From Acanthopleura granulata (taxonomy: Eukaryota; Mollusca; Polyplacophora; Chitonida; Chitonidae), in contig JABBOT010000004.1 of NCBI GenBank assembly GCA_016165875.1, forward strand, positions 31,339,866-31,403,865: 64,000 nt of DNA, in the 5' to 3' direction. Shown here piece after piece: positions 1 through 12,500 of this stretch (within the stretch, counting starts at the first letter, position 1; the number at the start of each line of letters is the position of its first letter). Below the pieces are notes generated by a model. The model did no database searches. It was not told the origin of the DNA and saw only the letters and a program-made list of their open reading frames with translations. The translations under genes and the position numbers were made by a program.

Positions 1-1208
1 CTGGCATCAAGTATACAGGTCTATATATATTACTACTGTTGTTTGTATTTTGTTTTTTTTTAGCTGGTTGAGCCATGCTGGTATCTTTGATCTTGATAGA
101 TTTGTAAATTATTCATAAGATATGAATAATAATAATGTAGATTCATTATGTGTTAAGAATTGAAGTAGGAAATCATTACCTTTGAGGGATGCAATGAAGA
201 TGAACAAATTGCATGCTTTCTTTATTTGGATGCATTCAGTATCAAATTGTGTGTGGATAATTTTGTAGTTACATTGTACAGATATTTAATATCATGGCAT
301 ATCTGAAAAGGTGTGAGAAAATAACTATATCCAAATCTAAAATGATCATTTAATTCTTTCAGTGTATTGTATCAGCTATAGTAAGACATTCAACTGTCTA
401 GACAGAAATACATGTGTATGTAGAAGACATACTGTTTATATATATTATATACATCTTTTCAAATATTTTTCAAGGAAACTGTGAATTTATTGTTGTGTAT
501 TTGCTGAAGAACATGTAGTTTTGAAAGATACACTTGAGTAATTTCACATCTCAGAAGTAAACAGTTGCGCATATTTTGATGTGTTACATTTGCTGTTTTG
601 TATATCACTCTAAAATAGCATACTTGTACTTGTCCTGTACTGTTTATCTGAACCATGATCTGTCTGTTGATATTGTGTAATCATGTACATCTGGCTGTCA
701 GGGCTTCAGCTGATTGCCCAGTATCACAGGGCTCTTTAGGTCTGAGGATGATGGGTGGATGGATTGGGGGGTGGGGGTGGGGGGTGGACAGGGAGTAGTT
801 AATAGAGGAGTTGATAATTTGATGAGATCTAGATGCTCACACCACCTCAATGTAATAGCAGAACATATGTGCTGGTTAGCTTGGACCATATCTTACATCT
901 TGACATTTATTGAGTCCATCTGCTTGCAGCCCTAAGGGGATTTCTTCCACTAAGGCTGAACTTTTTATGTAATTCTTTTCACCATTGTCAGATCCTGTAG
1001 TGGGAACTGAAAAAGCATGGAAGAAAATTTTAGCACTTTGTTTTTTGAGTAATACTTTGTGTACATTACATGTATTTTTCCGGCCTCTTGTAGGAAGTAT
1101 CAGATATTTTGTATTCCTCTTGTACTTGTGTTATGAGATGTTTTGTTAGTTCCTGCTTTTATTGTGTAATATTATTTGACTTTAAAATGATCATTACCAA
1201 ACTAATAG

Positions 1209-1360
1209 TATTTGTATTGTATTTGTGAGCAGTGTTACATAGAGAACTTTGGTATTTGTATTGTAAGAACAGTGTTACATATACGGGTGCATAGAGAACT
1301 TGGGTATTTGTATTGTAAGAGCAGTGTTACATATACGGGTACATAGAGAACTTGGGTATT
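1209..1360. repeat. 52-bp tandem repeat, about 2.8 copies
   Basis: The words ggtatttgta, cagtgttacat and catagagaactt recur with a period of 52 bp (ggtattt at 1251, 1303 and 1355). The first copy lacks the segment atatacgggt. Confidence 0.85.
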
Positions 1361-2631
1361 TATTCATGCAGATGTAACAATTACATTTTGCCTGTTAGCA
1401 CATTGTACAAACTATTGTTAGCTATATACCAGTTGAATGAAGAGAAGAATTTAAATATGTTTTCTCCACTGGTTTCTTTTTCTAGCAATGGAATATGTCA
1501 ACAGCAAAAAAAATCTGTTAAATTCATGAAGGAAATCAGGCAAGTGAAATGTAAAATCTGGTGTTGTATTTGCTATCCATGTGGACAGTGTTGTAAACAT
1601 CAACAGTCAAGTTGTTTATAAAGTGTATTGGCAGATGTCAAACTAAATAAGTATTTGGAAAACAACAGTCTGTTGCTTTGATAGTAAAGTTTTGTCTGGA
1701 CAAGAACAGGCCATGTGTTAAATAACACTATATTTAGAGTTATGGAATTTTTTTTTTAAAATGATTTCTTATAGTTCCACAAAAACCTGTAATTTGTAAT
1801 TTCTTGGTAATGTCAAGTAAAGTTCATTTACATTTGACAAACATCAAATGTGTTGAAGTTGCATGGCTCACATCCGCATCAGAGCATGCACTTTACAGAT
1901 CTGATGGCCTTACTGGCCGGAAATACTGTCATAAGTGGATGGCGGGTTCCTGTTCAGTTACGATTTATTCAGTCATGCCTTTCTTGACCATAAAAGGTAG
2001 TGCTTATATCTTAGTATGGGCATATCTGAGGAGTAGTTAGATAAGTCACTGCAGTGATGTAAGTTCTTCTATCGATGTTAGTATTAATTGTCACGGTGAG
2101 ATTTTGTCACTATCATGGAAACACTGAAATAACAACACAGCACAAAAATGCGTTTTGTAAAATTTGCGGATAATTAATGGTAAAAAAAAAAGGCTTTGCC
2201 TTTATCATCATTAACACTCTTGGGTAAGTACAGCATGTTGTACAGTTGCGCTGCAGGCATATGCATGCATGAAGAGCATTACATCATAAGGGATGACGTA
2301 TTTGTACTTGCTCAAGAGGCAACTACAAAATTGTACCATGAAACATTTTGAGTAGCCAAAGTAATTCACCAGTAGCATTCTCCTAGTGTGCTATTGTGGA
2401 GTTCTATAAGAATTACGGTTGATTGACTCTGAAGGCTTAGAAACTTATGGGCCTTTAAAAAAAATGGAAAATTTGCACCAGAACTGTCCCTTTTTTCAAC
2501 CCCACCTGAGTTTAGGTTAAGTCTAACCACTTCGCTGTTTCTCAAAATTCAATATGTTCATGTATGGTCCATAAATTTCATGTGGATTAGTTTAAAACTT
2601 GGTTGCGTATTCGCATATATGCAGATGAGGA

Positions 2632-2930
2632 GTGGGTAGTGGCCATGTGGTTAAAGGGGCTTACCTGTCAGTGGCTACATGGAGGCCACCCTTTGCGGGC
2701 CCAGCACCATTTACCAGTGGGGAATCAAGATTCCTCTGTTCCCCATTGTTGACGTTGTCTTGTGTCACAATGTTGTCGGCCATGATGTTGATTGGAACCC
2801 CTTGCCTCCACCAATGTATGCTAGGTCAGAGGGGGTAAAATTCACCTGTAGCATAATGTGGTGATTTTCCCTGGGTACTTTGGTTGTTTCGATGCGTAAA
2901 ACTGGCTACCATTATAGAACTGAAAACTTT
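2632..2930 (+). mobile_element. tRNA-derived SINE-like element, degraded
   Basis: A head resembling a Pol III A box (gtggccatgtggttaaag) is followed by a body containing agtggggaatcaagattcc. The 3' part (gtaaaactggctaccatta then gaactgaaaac) resembles the 3' region of common molluscan SINEs and matches another copy near 12107. Borders are approximate. Confidence 0.5.
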
Positions 2931-3280
2931 TGACTATGATGATTAATGAATCTTGAAGATAGAAAAATATTTGTATTGTAATTGTTTGACTGTCTGCAAG
3001 ATATTTATTTAACTATATATTCTCAGAGTATTATTCTGTGTATTAAGATCTTTTCAATTAAATCCTGAAATTGACCATCCCAGCCAGTGTAGTTTTGTTT
3101 CCAGAATGAAATTTCAAAAATGCTTAAATCAAAGTTTCCTTAAATTTCACTGAAAAAGTGCTTTAGTGATTGAAAAGGTTGAAGATGTACAGTTTGTACA
3201 TGTATATATGCATAAGAAAAAGTTGAATGACCCGTTTGTACCTCTGATGACCACAATGAAATAGTTTACAATTGTACTTA

Positions 3281-3335
3281 GAGCTCACTGTTGCCAGGAA
3301 ATGATTTGGAGCTCTGTTGCCAGGAAATGATTTGG
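3281..3335. repeat. Direct duplication of about 27 bp
   Basis: Two adjacent copies of gagctc(ac)tgttgccagg followed by aaatgatttg, starting at 3281 and 3309. The first copy has two extra bases. It lies about 110 bp before the exon a acceptor. Confidence 0.85.
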
Positions 3336-3441
3336 TGTTGTAACCACCACCACTGAATGATGGACATATTCACCCTTGTAACACGACACTGGTTTTTATC
3401 TAGGATAATACATGGCTTTGTGTTTTTTCCTCTGTTCCCAG

Positions 3442-3521
3442 GGTCAGTTGGAATGTGACAGTGAGACAGCATTTGAACTGGCTGCCCATGCATTACAAGC
3501 GACACATGGTGATTTCACTAG
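3442..3521 (+). CDS. FRMD4A: FRMD4 exon a: start of FERM F2 lobe
   Basis: The acceptor is ttccca-g at 3440-3441 and the donor is gtaaga at 3522. It enters in phase 0 and leaves in phase 2. It reads GQLECDSETAFELAAHALQA then THGDF, the typical FERM central-lobe entry in which an acidic-SE..FELA..LQ..GDF pattern follows the F1 lobe. It is the most 5' exon I can recognise. No match to an F1-lobe exon was seen between 1 and 3440, so the protein start lies further upstream. Confidence 0.92.
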
Positions 3522-6500
3522 GTAAGATATGGATTATAGTTTAATGCCTTCCTGTCTTCAGTGTTTTTTATAATGTTAGAATGAGCAGATGCTTATTGTT
3601 TCATCTTACATGATCATATTTAAAATTTAACAAAATTACGTCTAAGATGTAAAGTATTATTCAGTTTTACTTCAGTAACATTCCATTTGTGAAGCCATCT
3701 ATGGAAAAAGCCACAGTGGTCCAGTAACCTTTGACAGTAAATTGATAAACAGTTCTCATAGTGTGAGACATTGTCAACCATTTCATAAGGTTAAGTAATT
3801 CCTCAATGTACATAAACCCCAGTTTGTTATATTCCAGTTCAAAGCTACATTTTCCTAATTTTAATCACACATTTTAATCAAATTTTAACACCAAAACAAT
3901 GCCAAAAAAAAAAATTAGTGCTGTAATCATCTCTTCATGCTTATAATCATAAAGCTTGGGAAAAATAATGTTGATAATATGAATGCATAAATTTTAAGAC
4001 CAAATGAATCATTGTCAGATTATATCCGCCAATATTCCGCAGCTTGGTAATGCTAATATACACACTGTTTATAGTACATGCACACAGTATTGCTCTGGAG
4101 AGAGAGAGAGAGATAGATGTATCTTCTCGTTGTTGTCAGCTGGACCTTCTCTAGTGAATAACTCTAGGCTCAAAGAAGCCTCTCTTGATGAATATTTCAT
4201 TAGGTATTTTGTCAATAATTCTACAATTTTTACACTGTGTTGTATGTGAACAGTGAACTCCATTTCTGTGAACCCATCTGCCTTCTGCTACCATTTGTAT
4301 ATCTTCACTACTGTTACTAGGCTTTCTCTGTGCCTCAAGGACCAAACATCATTGTTCAAGCTGCCCTATTCTGAACATGTATTTTGTGAACAATAATTTA
4401 GTCTCTCTGTGGTTTGGTTCATAGTTGTTTAATGGTGGTATTTCAGGTGTAGTTTAGTATGATTTGCATCTCTACATTGACATAAAAGGGTAGAGTACAT
4501 TTTTCAGATTGTAAGCTCCTGATGTGTAATAGAAAGCTTCAACATGGCTGCCTCTCTGGTCCCCTGTGGCAAATATTTGCAGGGGAAAATACCAAACTGA
4601 CTTTTTTGTGTGTACTTTCCTGTGTGTGTTCATGTTTTTTTTTATAAATCTATGTTTTTGTTGCATCATGTCACTTGGGATGGGTCTCTGTTGGGATGGG
4701 TTTGATGTTTTAAGTTTTATAACTACACTGCTGGGGAAAACAGTATGCCCTATGTTGTTGGATGAATGGTTAGGAGATAAGCCAGTGCCTGATTACCAAG
4801 CACAAGCCTATTAGTCAGTGTATAGGTAAAGACCTTCATGTAGGTGTCAGTCAGCTGCACTTTACAGATAACATGCCAGACCCATCTCCTGGACATGTGC
4901 CGACTCTCTATGTCTCTATCTTTGAGGGGAAAAAAAAAAATAAATAAAAAACTTTTTTTCTTACTGGAACTTTTGTAGAATTCATCATGCAGAAATGAAT
5001 TTGTAGGGTGGAGGATTGATGTCATGTAGTCATGAATCCTAGTGTCAGAGATTTCCAAGTCATAGGGAAGAGTTGCATAGTCATGAGTCAGTCTGAATTG
5101 GGGTAATTATATGTATGTAATGTGCTGTGCTGTTTTGCTTGAGATGTCTTGGGATATGCCCAAAAAGTCATTTGCCCACATTGACTAAATCATTACTTAT
5201 GATTCTTTCCTCTTCCATGTTCCCCACCCAGAAGCTTGGCCTCCAGAACACATGAAGTGAAATAATTTCTTTCATTGTGTATTACACCAGTCATATAATT
5301 ACATGTAGTTAGTTTGATATGCATGTAGATTTGAGAAGTCACCAATGTTACAGATTTAATGGAAATTATAAGTAATGCTGAAGTGAAAGCAATTTTGTGG
5401 AAAAGTGACCCATGACTGCATGTATGATTAAAATGAACTAAGTACATCACATTTTATTTTGAGTGCTAAATTTCCATTTTTGTTGTGTTTTTTTGCCCAT
5501 TACAAGTGATACTAAAACCAAAGCTGACCTCAAGAAGTTACCTGTGTTGCCCACAAGTGCATTAAAGGAGCATCCGTCTCTAGAATATTGGTGAGTGCAA
5601 TGTTTTGTATCCAGCTGGCTATGTATTGTGTTGTAAATCTATACTGTACTTGTGTTTAGTGACAAATCCCATGGCAGTGTTGGTGTAAGCTCTATGTACT
5701 ACGTACACAGATTGTCATGTGCATGAGGTGCTTTTACATGTATTGCAGGCTCTGTAAATGTGTATAGATACACCTACAGGAAAATAGTGAATGCCAGGTT
5801 GGTAACATTCAATATTGATCATTCCTTAAATGTAATGAGAAGAGCTATTATTTAGCATTGCGATACTGTATTTCATATTAAGCTACCATTTACATGTATA
5901 AGTTTACAAGCATGCAACTACTGATTGTGACAGTTACCATGTGGTTTTTATTTGAAATGTGACTAAAAGGCTTTACATTAGGGTAATATTGCTGGGATAG
6001 CGTGAGTACAGATGGTATAAAGGTGACCCCAGGGGTTGTCCCTTATCTTGCCCCGGGGGTAATCAGGTGATGTATCAGCAGCAGTGTAACTCTTTGGCTC
6101 AGGATCACCAGCATCAAAGTAATGCACTACTTCATCATTTTAAAAGGGAAGGTTCTCGGTTACGTTTTATTTCTTGACACATTGATAGCAAGCACATAAA
6201 TGCATCCAACTACATGAACCTGAGTTTCAGTATTAGCTCATCTCGTTAACCTGTGCCACAAAATGAGGCAGTTGGTACCATGTTCTGTTTAGTTCTCAGG
6301 TCTGTGGCAAAGGTGATACAGTGGTAATGTACACATGTAGTTTCATTTGTACACCTTCAAATCATGTGTAGATAACAGCAATGCTAATCATATTGAGGAT
6401 GATTATACTAGCTTTTCAGGTAAATGTCATCCAACCATATTTTAGTGATTGAAAAGAGCATGATTAAAAATGATGAAAGAAACATTTGTATCATTAGTCA

Positions 6501-9500
6501 TAACACTAAAACCTGCACCAACATACCTTTTCTGACATGTTGTATTTTAATCTTTCTTTTAAAGAACTAAATACTTATCTGTTTGTGGTCGCAAAGGTAG
6601 ACTTCATTGACCATGTTTGTAAAAATTTTCAAAATTTGGATATACATCTATTAACACAATTCTACATTTTGATATGCAAGTATTTGTATAATATTCACCT
6701 GTACATGCAGGCAATGAAATTGGGCGCGAACAAAATGATCATTTGCGTGTCGGTTACGTGGACTGTAATTGTGCAGATCAATAAATCGGTTATGCCGATC
6801 TGTCCCCGGAAATGTTACCACAAATGCAGCGCTCAACGGATGTTATTATAAAACAAAATTTAGGCACCGTTTCCAGCTGCCTGGCCCCTCGAAGAGCCTC
6901 AGTGACCTACACGTAACATAATTCATCTAGATTGCACCTCTTTTACCCATTTCTTTGTCATTTCTTGTTTGAACCTCAAAGCATATCTCCTTAATTTACC
7001 ACCTTTACTGACGAAGCTGTCTTGTGGTAAAAGTAGCTGAGAGCACTTCAAACGTGCCAAACAGCTCAAAGTTGGCAGCCATTTTGAAAAGATCTTGAAC
7101 GTTGATGTTTTCATTCACAACTATAGGCTCTCCTTAAATCTTCATAATACACCCGAGGAGAGCAAAAAAAAATTTACATTTTTGTCAATTTTTGAATACA
7201 CGTAAGTTTGGGTGAAATCAGACCTCATCAAGAGCAGTTTCACCGGCCTCAAGTTCTGAGATCTGTGGCAATTTTTCTGAGTTCAGGTGAAGGACTCCGG
7301 GTTGTGGTAAATGTCAGAATTTTAAAATAATATCCTAACATCTACATCAATGGACTACACGCAATTGTGTCAGTGCAGCCTTTGCATGATATATGGATAT
7401 GACATCATTGTGTCGGCACGTATGTTGTTTGGCGAGAAAGTGAGGTGAATTGAAGTAGGTGTGTCAAAGCTTTCAGTTTGGATCAGTCTACCATGGATTG
7501 GCCTTTGGTCTCATGATTTTTGATTAGCATAACATTGAAATGCCACTGAACAAGAACACCAGTTTTGTTAAGAGTTTCTGTTATCTGTACAGTGAACAAC
7601 ATGTCGCCAGGATTCAAATCCTAGTACATGTACGTTGGTGTTTGGCATAGCTTTGACACAGCTTTGACACAGATTATTATCTGACATCGTCATTCAGAAT
7701 GAGCTCTGCTCATTACCTGTGTGTTCTTTGACATTGTTAGTTTGAGTAAAATGAAAGGCTTTGAAAAAATTACAGTAAATGAAAGGAAAAAAATAAAAAA
7801 GCCTGTGACTTTATTGGCCTTAAGTTGACATAACCAGTTTGCGCCAACAGTTGGTCTGTTTTCGGGTCATGGCGAAACCAAGCAATAGGTTATTCAAGGC
7901 TTAAAACCTGTTACTGAATTTTGGGTTACGTAAACCACCCAAATTTTGTTGCATGTACGTGTAAATAGCTTTATTTTTAACTGTAAATACATGTATATGG
8001 TTCTGAACAAATAACTAAAGCTCTTAATGTCAGTATTATGCCACCCTGACACTTCGTTCAAGGAGCTAAGGATCTTCAGAGTAACATTTGTATATGGGGA
8101 ATATCATTTCCACAAATCATATGCTACAAAAAGTAAAATTTATGATGCCTTACATTAGGATATAATACTTATAAAATAATCCGTTGGTTGGAACATTAGA
8201 AGGTGCTTCAAATTCTCACTTATAGGTACAACCTAATTTCAAAGAAAAGAGCTTAAGTCGGAATGAGCATTCATGGAAAATTTGTATGTGTATGTACAGT
8301 AAAGGAATGTTGGACCTTATGGTTAGTGATCACTGGAAGCCATTGAAGATACATGCTGCTTGTATGCGCTATCTCGCAGATCAAAAGGGACCACCTATAA
8401 ACATCAGAAAGCAGGTGATGGTACTGTGACAGCTGCATCCCTAGAGTGTCTGTAGAATACCAATTTAACTGAAGGATATATATATGTAATTTGGAATAAA
8501 CTGCACACCTATAAGTAAATTTTTCATAAAGAGGTTTTCTGTTGGTTTTAATTTTAATGTTGACAAGATCAGGTTGTGTACACATTACAAGGTCAAAGAG
8601 AAAAAAAAAAAAAGAGAGAATAAGCTGTATTTTTTTATATAATTTTTGAGAATCTATACATTTTTTAATTTTCCTCTTTTGTCATTTTATATGTCAAGGT
8701 TGAAATTATATATATCCCAAATTAAGTGAACACCACCCATGTTTTGAATATTTTGTGTGATCCAATGTATTTATCTCCCCTTAATGTGAACAGAATCTAT
8801 TTAACAAGACTGAACGTACATTTTGCCTGGGATTAAGGTATCATAGTACCAGATATTATAAATGAACTGGTTCATTTGAAGTATTAAATAATAGATCCCA
8901 TGACTGTATTGTTTTCTTGTAGCTGCTGTCAGATAAAACACAGTATTGAGTAATATGCTACTTTATGAGAGGAATTGGAATTAACCAAAATCTGAAGTGA
9001 AGATTAGACATACTAAATGCAGGATAAGCATAAAGTACATGTAGTGCATTGGTAAATGTTGTTACAAGTGTTATGGAAAAGCCGTAGGAACAAATGAAAA
9101 CAATAGGATAACTGATATGCCATGTTATGTAATGTGAACTTTATTTACCCACAACCGACAGTGGCTAAAGAAAGGTACTGACATTCAGTTGGAAATTTAT
9201 TATAAACATGATCTTTACCCAGGAATAGAAAAACAAGGATGAATGATGATACAAGCTGCTTACAAATCTGGCTAACAACAAACCCATGTTGATGAGAATT
9301 CAATAACATCTGACTTGGCTCGTGGAAGCTTAGTCATGCAGATGAAATTGAGGCAGAAGGAGGAAAAAATGCTCTAGTACACTAAAGATGGTTTATTCAT
9401 GGCGATTCCTCTTCTCTTCTGCATAATTGAAGCCGGTATCAATGGCTCTTAACCCCTGTTTTGTTTTGCCTTGTCCTCCCTCTCCTGTTTTCATTGGAAT

Positions 9501-12500
9501 GTCTTGAATCATTTTCATAATTTCAGAGGGGTGATTTATAAGGCATTTAGTTTTCTGTCAGTTTTGTGCCACTGAGCCTCATATACCAGCGAAAATGTTT
9601 TGTGCATCATGATGTATGGTTTTGGACCTCAGAGTCCCACGGAGGCAGCAGCGTCAGGAACATCTGTCATTGATAACAGACTGGGTATTACTGGGGTGAT
9701 GTTGTTGTCGCACTGCACTGCTGTTTGGCCCTTTCCATGGTATTCTCTGCTGGAATCTGTGTGCTTTCTGTCAGTAATCCATACCATTGGAGTATTCTCA
9801 GGTAAATGTACTGGTTATACATCCATATGCGTGCTTATCCATGTAATATAGGTGTATGGGTTAATGCCATGAGAGTTAGACTGCTTGTGCTAGGCTAGAA
9901 TCAAGTATGGCAAGTGGTGTTATGAAATGTGCTAGAAATTGAGATCTGTCTGGGACCAGGTTTCTTGGTGAACTCACCATGGAGCTGTTTTAAGGATTTG
10001 AGTTGTCAGACCTTTTTGCCTGTGTGGACAAGAACATGCATGTGCACTCATTGATGGAATAATTCCTTTGGATAATTTGCATTTATTTTAACTGTTCATG
10101 GGGAATAGAGTATGAATTATATTAAATGATGGGATTTATGTACCGGTAGTTGTATTTTGGGTAGAAGTACATGTCTTTTGCAAAACCTATAATAAACTTT
10201 AAAATTTCTATTTATTTTGAAAACACTGCATTTTATCATGGGTGGTTTGGAATTTTTTGACACCCTAAACTTTTGGTTAAATATCTGTAATCATATGTAA
10301 GGCAGATGTATTAAATGACAACCAGGAAGCATGGCTTTTACACATGGCTTACAAATGTAAAGAGATTTGCATGCGAGTTATCATTGAAATTATATTTGTG
10401 TGTCAGTTTCATAACTCATCCTCTCAATATCATGTGCTGTGGTTGCCAGAAAGTCAGGAAGAGGCACAGTATATAAATGTGTGATGAGTTATCCAAATCC
10501 ATGAAGGGCTTGCTATAGGGTTATCATCGATCAGAGCTCGTTGACTTTGTGAAGTGTGAAAGGCCCACAGGAAGTGAAAAGATAAAGACGAAAGAAAAGG
10601 GGGCCAACTGTTTGAAAGATAGGAAGTGCTGGACTGCTAATAACTACAGTGTGCATTATCCCGTGAGATGACCTATGACACAGATTTACAGGTGGGGGGA
10701 GAGGGAGGCTATGGGGGAGTGCAGAGGGGCTAGCCTGTGGCAGTTTGGATGAATGAAAGATTAGAATTTAACACAAGGGGTTCGATGATTTCCTACCTAT
10801 ACAGCACGATACGTGTACTTGCAGGTATTTGCAGGTATCAAAAGCCAAACAGAATGTTGAGTCCAAAAAGCTTGTGTACATGTAGATAGGTGTTTAGATG
10901 GCTAATGCTGTGAGTCTGTTTTAGCTCACCTGTTGGACTAGTTGGTGATCCAATGTATACATGTGAATCCATTCTGAAATCTTAAGTGGATTTAAGTCTG
11001 ACTTTTTTTTTCCAGATTTTCTCCTTATTAACTTCTTGCAGATCTTTAACATGTTGATCATTTGTTCGTCATATCCTTCTCCTCCATCTCTTTGTTGCTT
11101 TCAAACCGACAGTGGAATTAATTTGTACAAGGACAAATTCAGTTGTGTGAAGTATCCATCACATCAAGATGAGAAGTCTCTTTGAAGGAAACCTGTGTGG
11201 CTCTAGTTTGCTCTAGTTTAATGGAGCTATTTCAGCATTTCAAGAACACAGTTACCATAGCAACAAGCATGTTATGGGACCAGATATTTATGTGTGTGTA
11301 AGCTTTGTGAAATGAAGCTCAGGTGTTACAGTGGGTCATGCTTTCTTGTGTTGTCATGCTGTCGTATTTTGAAATCCTGGTTTAATTGCACTCGACATAT
11401 TTTTTCCATATATCTTTTTAGGCAGGTGCCCAAAATAGTATCATTACGTTGCATACATTGTCGCGTTTCTTATATACCATTAGTTCGGTTTAAATTTGTA
11501 TGTTGAATTTCCATGCAGAACAGGCTTGTCGGGTTTGATGGTGTTTAACATGTGTTCTTTAGGTACACTAGACTTGCTTCTTAAGACGTGAAGTGCACAT
11601 TTAATTAAAAACTTATCGAAGTGAAATATGTGCACTTCAAAGTGTGTGCTTGCATTAAATCAAGTGTTCAGCAATCTTAAGGCTCTATCTTACTCATCAA
11701 GCCAAGGCAACACATAGTAATGTAATTCAGTTTGTAGAAGTAAAAAAGTAAAGTTGAGAAGTTAAATGTAAAAAAAAAAACACTGATTTAATCTTGAAAC
11801 TCATTAACAGTGTTTACTCGGGTGCCTTCCCTAGATATAGTAGTTTGGTATATATACATTTTATTTCAACTAAAATTAACTCCTGTAGTTCAATTCATCC
11901 ATGATATCAGATCATGTGAGAGATTTTTGTTTACTTTAATTTCTTTTCAAAAAAAGAAAAGTCAAAAGAAGAAAGAAAGAAAAAGTATACTTGTAGATCA
12001 CTTGTCTGCCACCAGTATACTGTACATAACTATATACATGTACCTGTGGGTTAGTTCATTAGTAACTTGCCTATGGGCGGTGGTTTATACCAGGCAATCT
12101 TTTCCTTAGTCCATAAAACTGACTGCCATTGTACAAGTGAAAAATTCTTGTCTGGAGCAGTTGTGAATAGAAATACAGTAAATATATGTGTGCATGGGCT
12201 TTTGCCCCTGCATCTGTGGTGATACTTACTTACATATCTTACTACCAGTCTGGCTGCATGTGCTTATGACTGTAGCACCTCAATTTGAGTTGAGTAATTC
12301 TGCCTTCAGTTGCAATTGGGTACACACTCATACATGTAGGCGGTTTAGTTCTAAAATTGTCTGGGTTCTAGGTCTGTGTTATGTCTGGGTGGATGTTGCT
12401 GCTGCTGCTATTCAGTCTATGCTGTCTGCATTTATCCTGGGTGACCTCCCATGTACGTAACTCCCCCATTTCTGTGAGATACCATTGTAACGGCCTGCCT

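Larger units (their letters stand above)
1..3441 (+). other. 3' part of an upstream FRMD4 intron
   Basis: AT-rich non-coding sequence. It holds a 52-bp tandem repeat (about 1209-1360), a SINE-like element (about 2632-2930) and a 27-bp direct duplication (3281-3335). No exon of the F1 lobe is recognisable. The phase-0 acceptor at its end implies an upstream exon outside the window. Confidence 0.8.
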
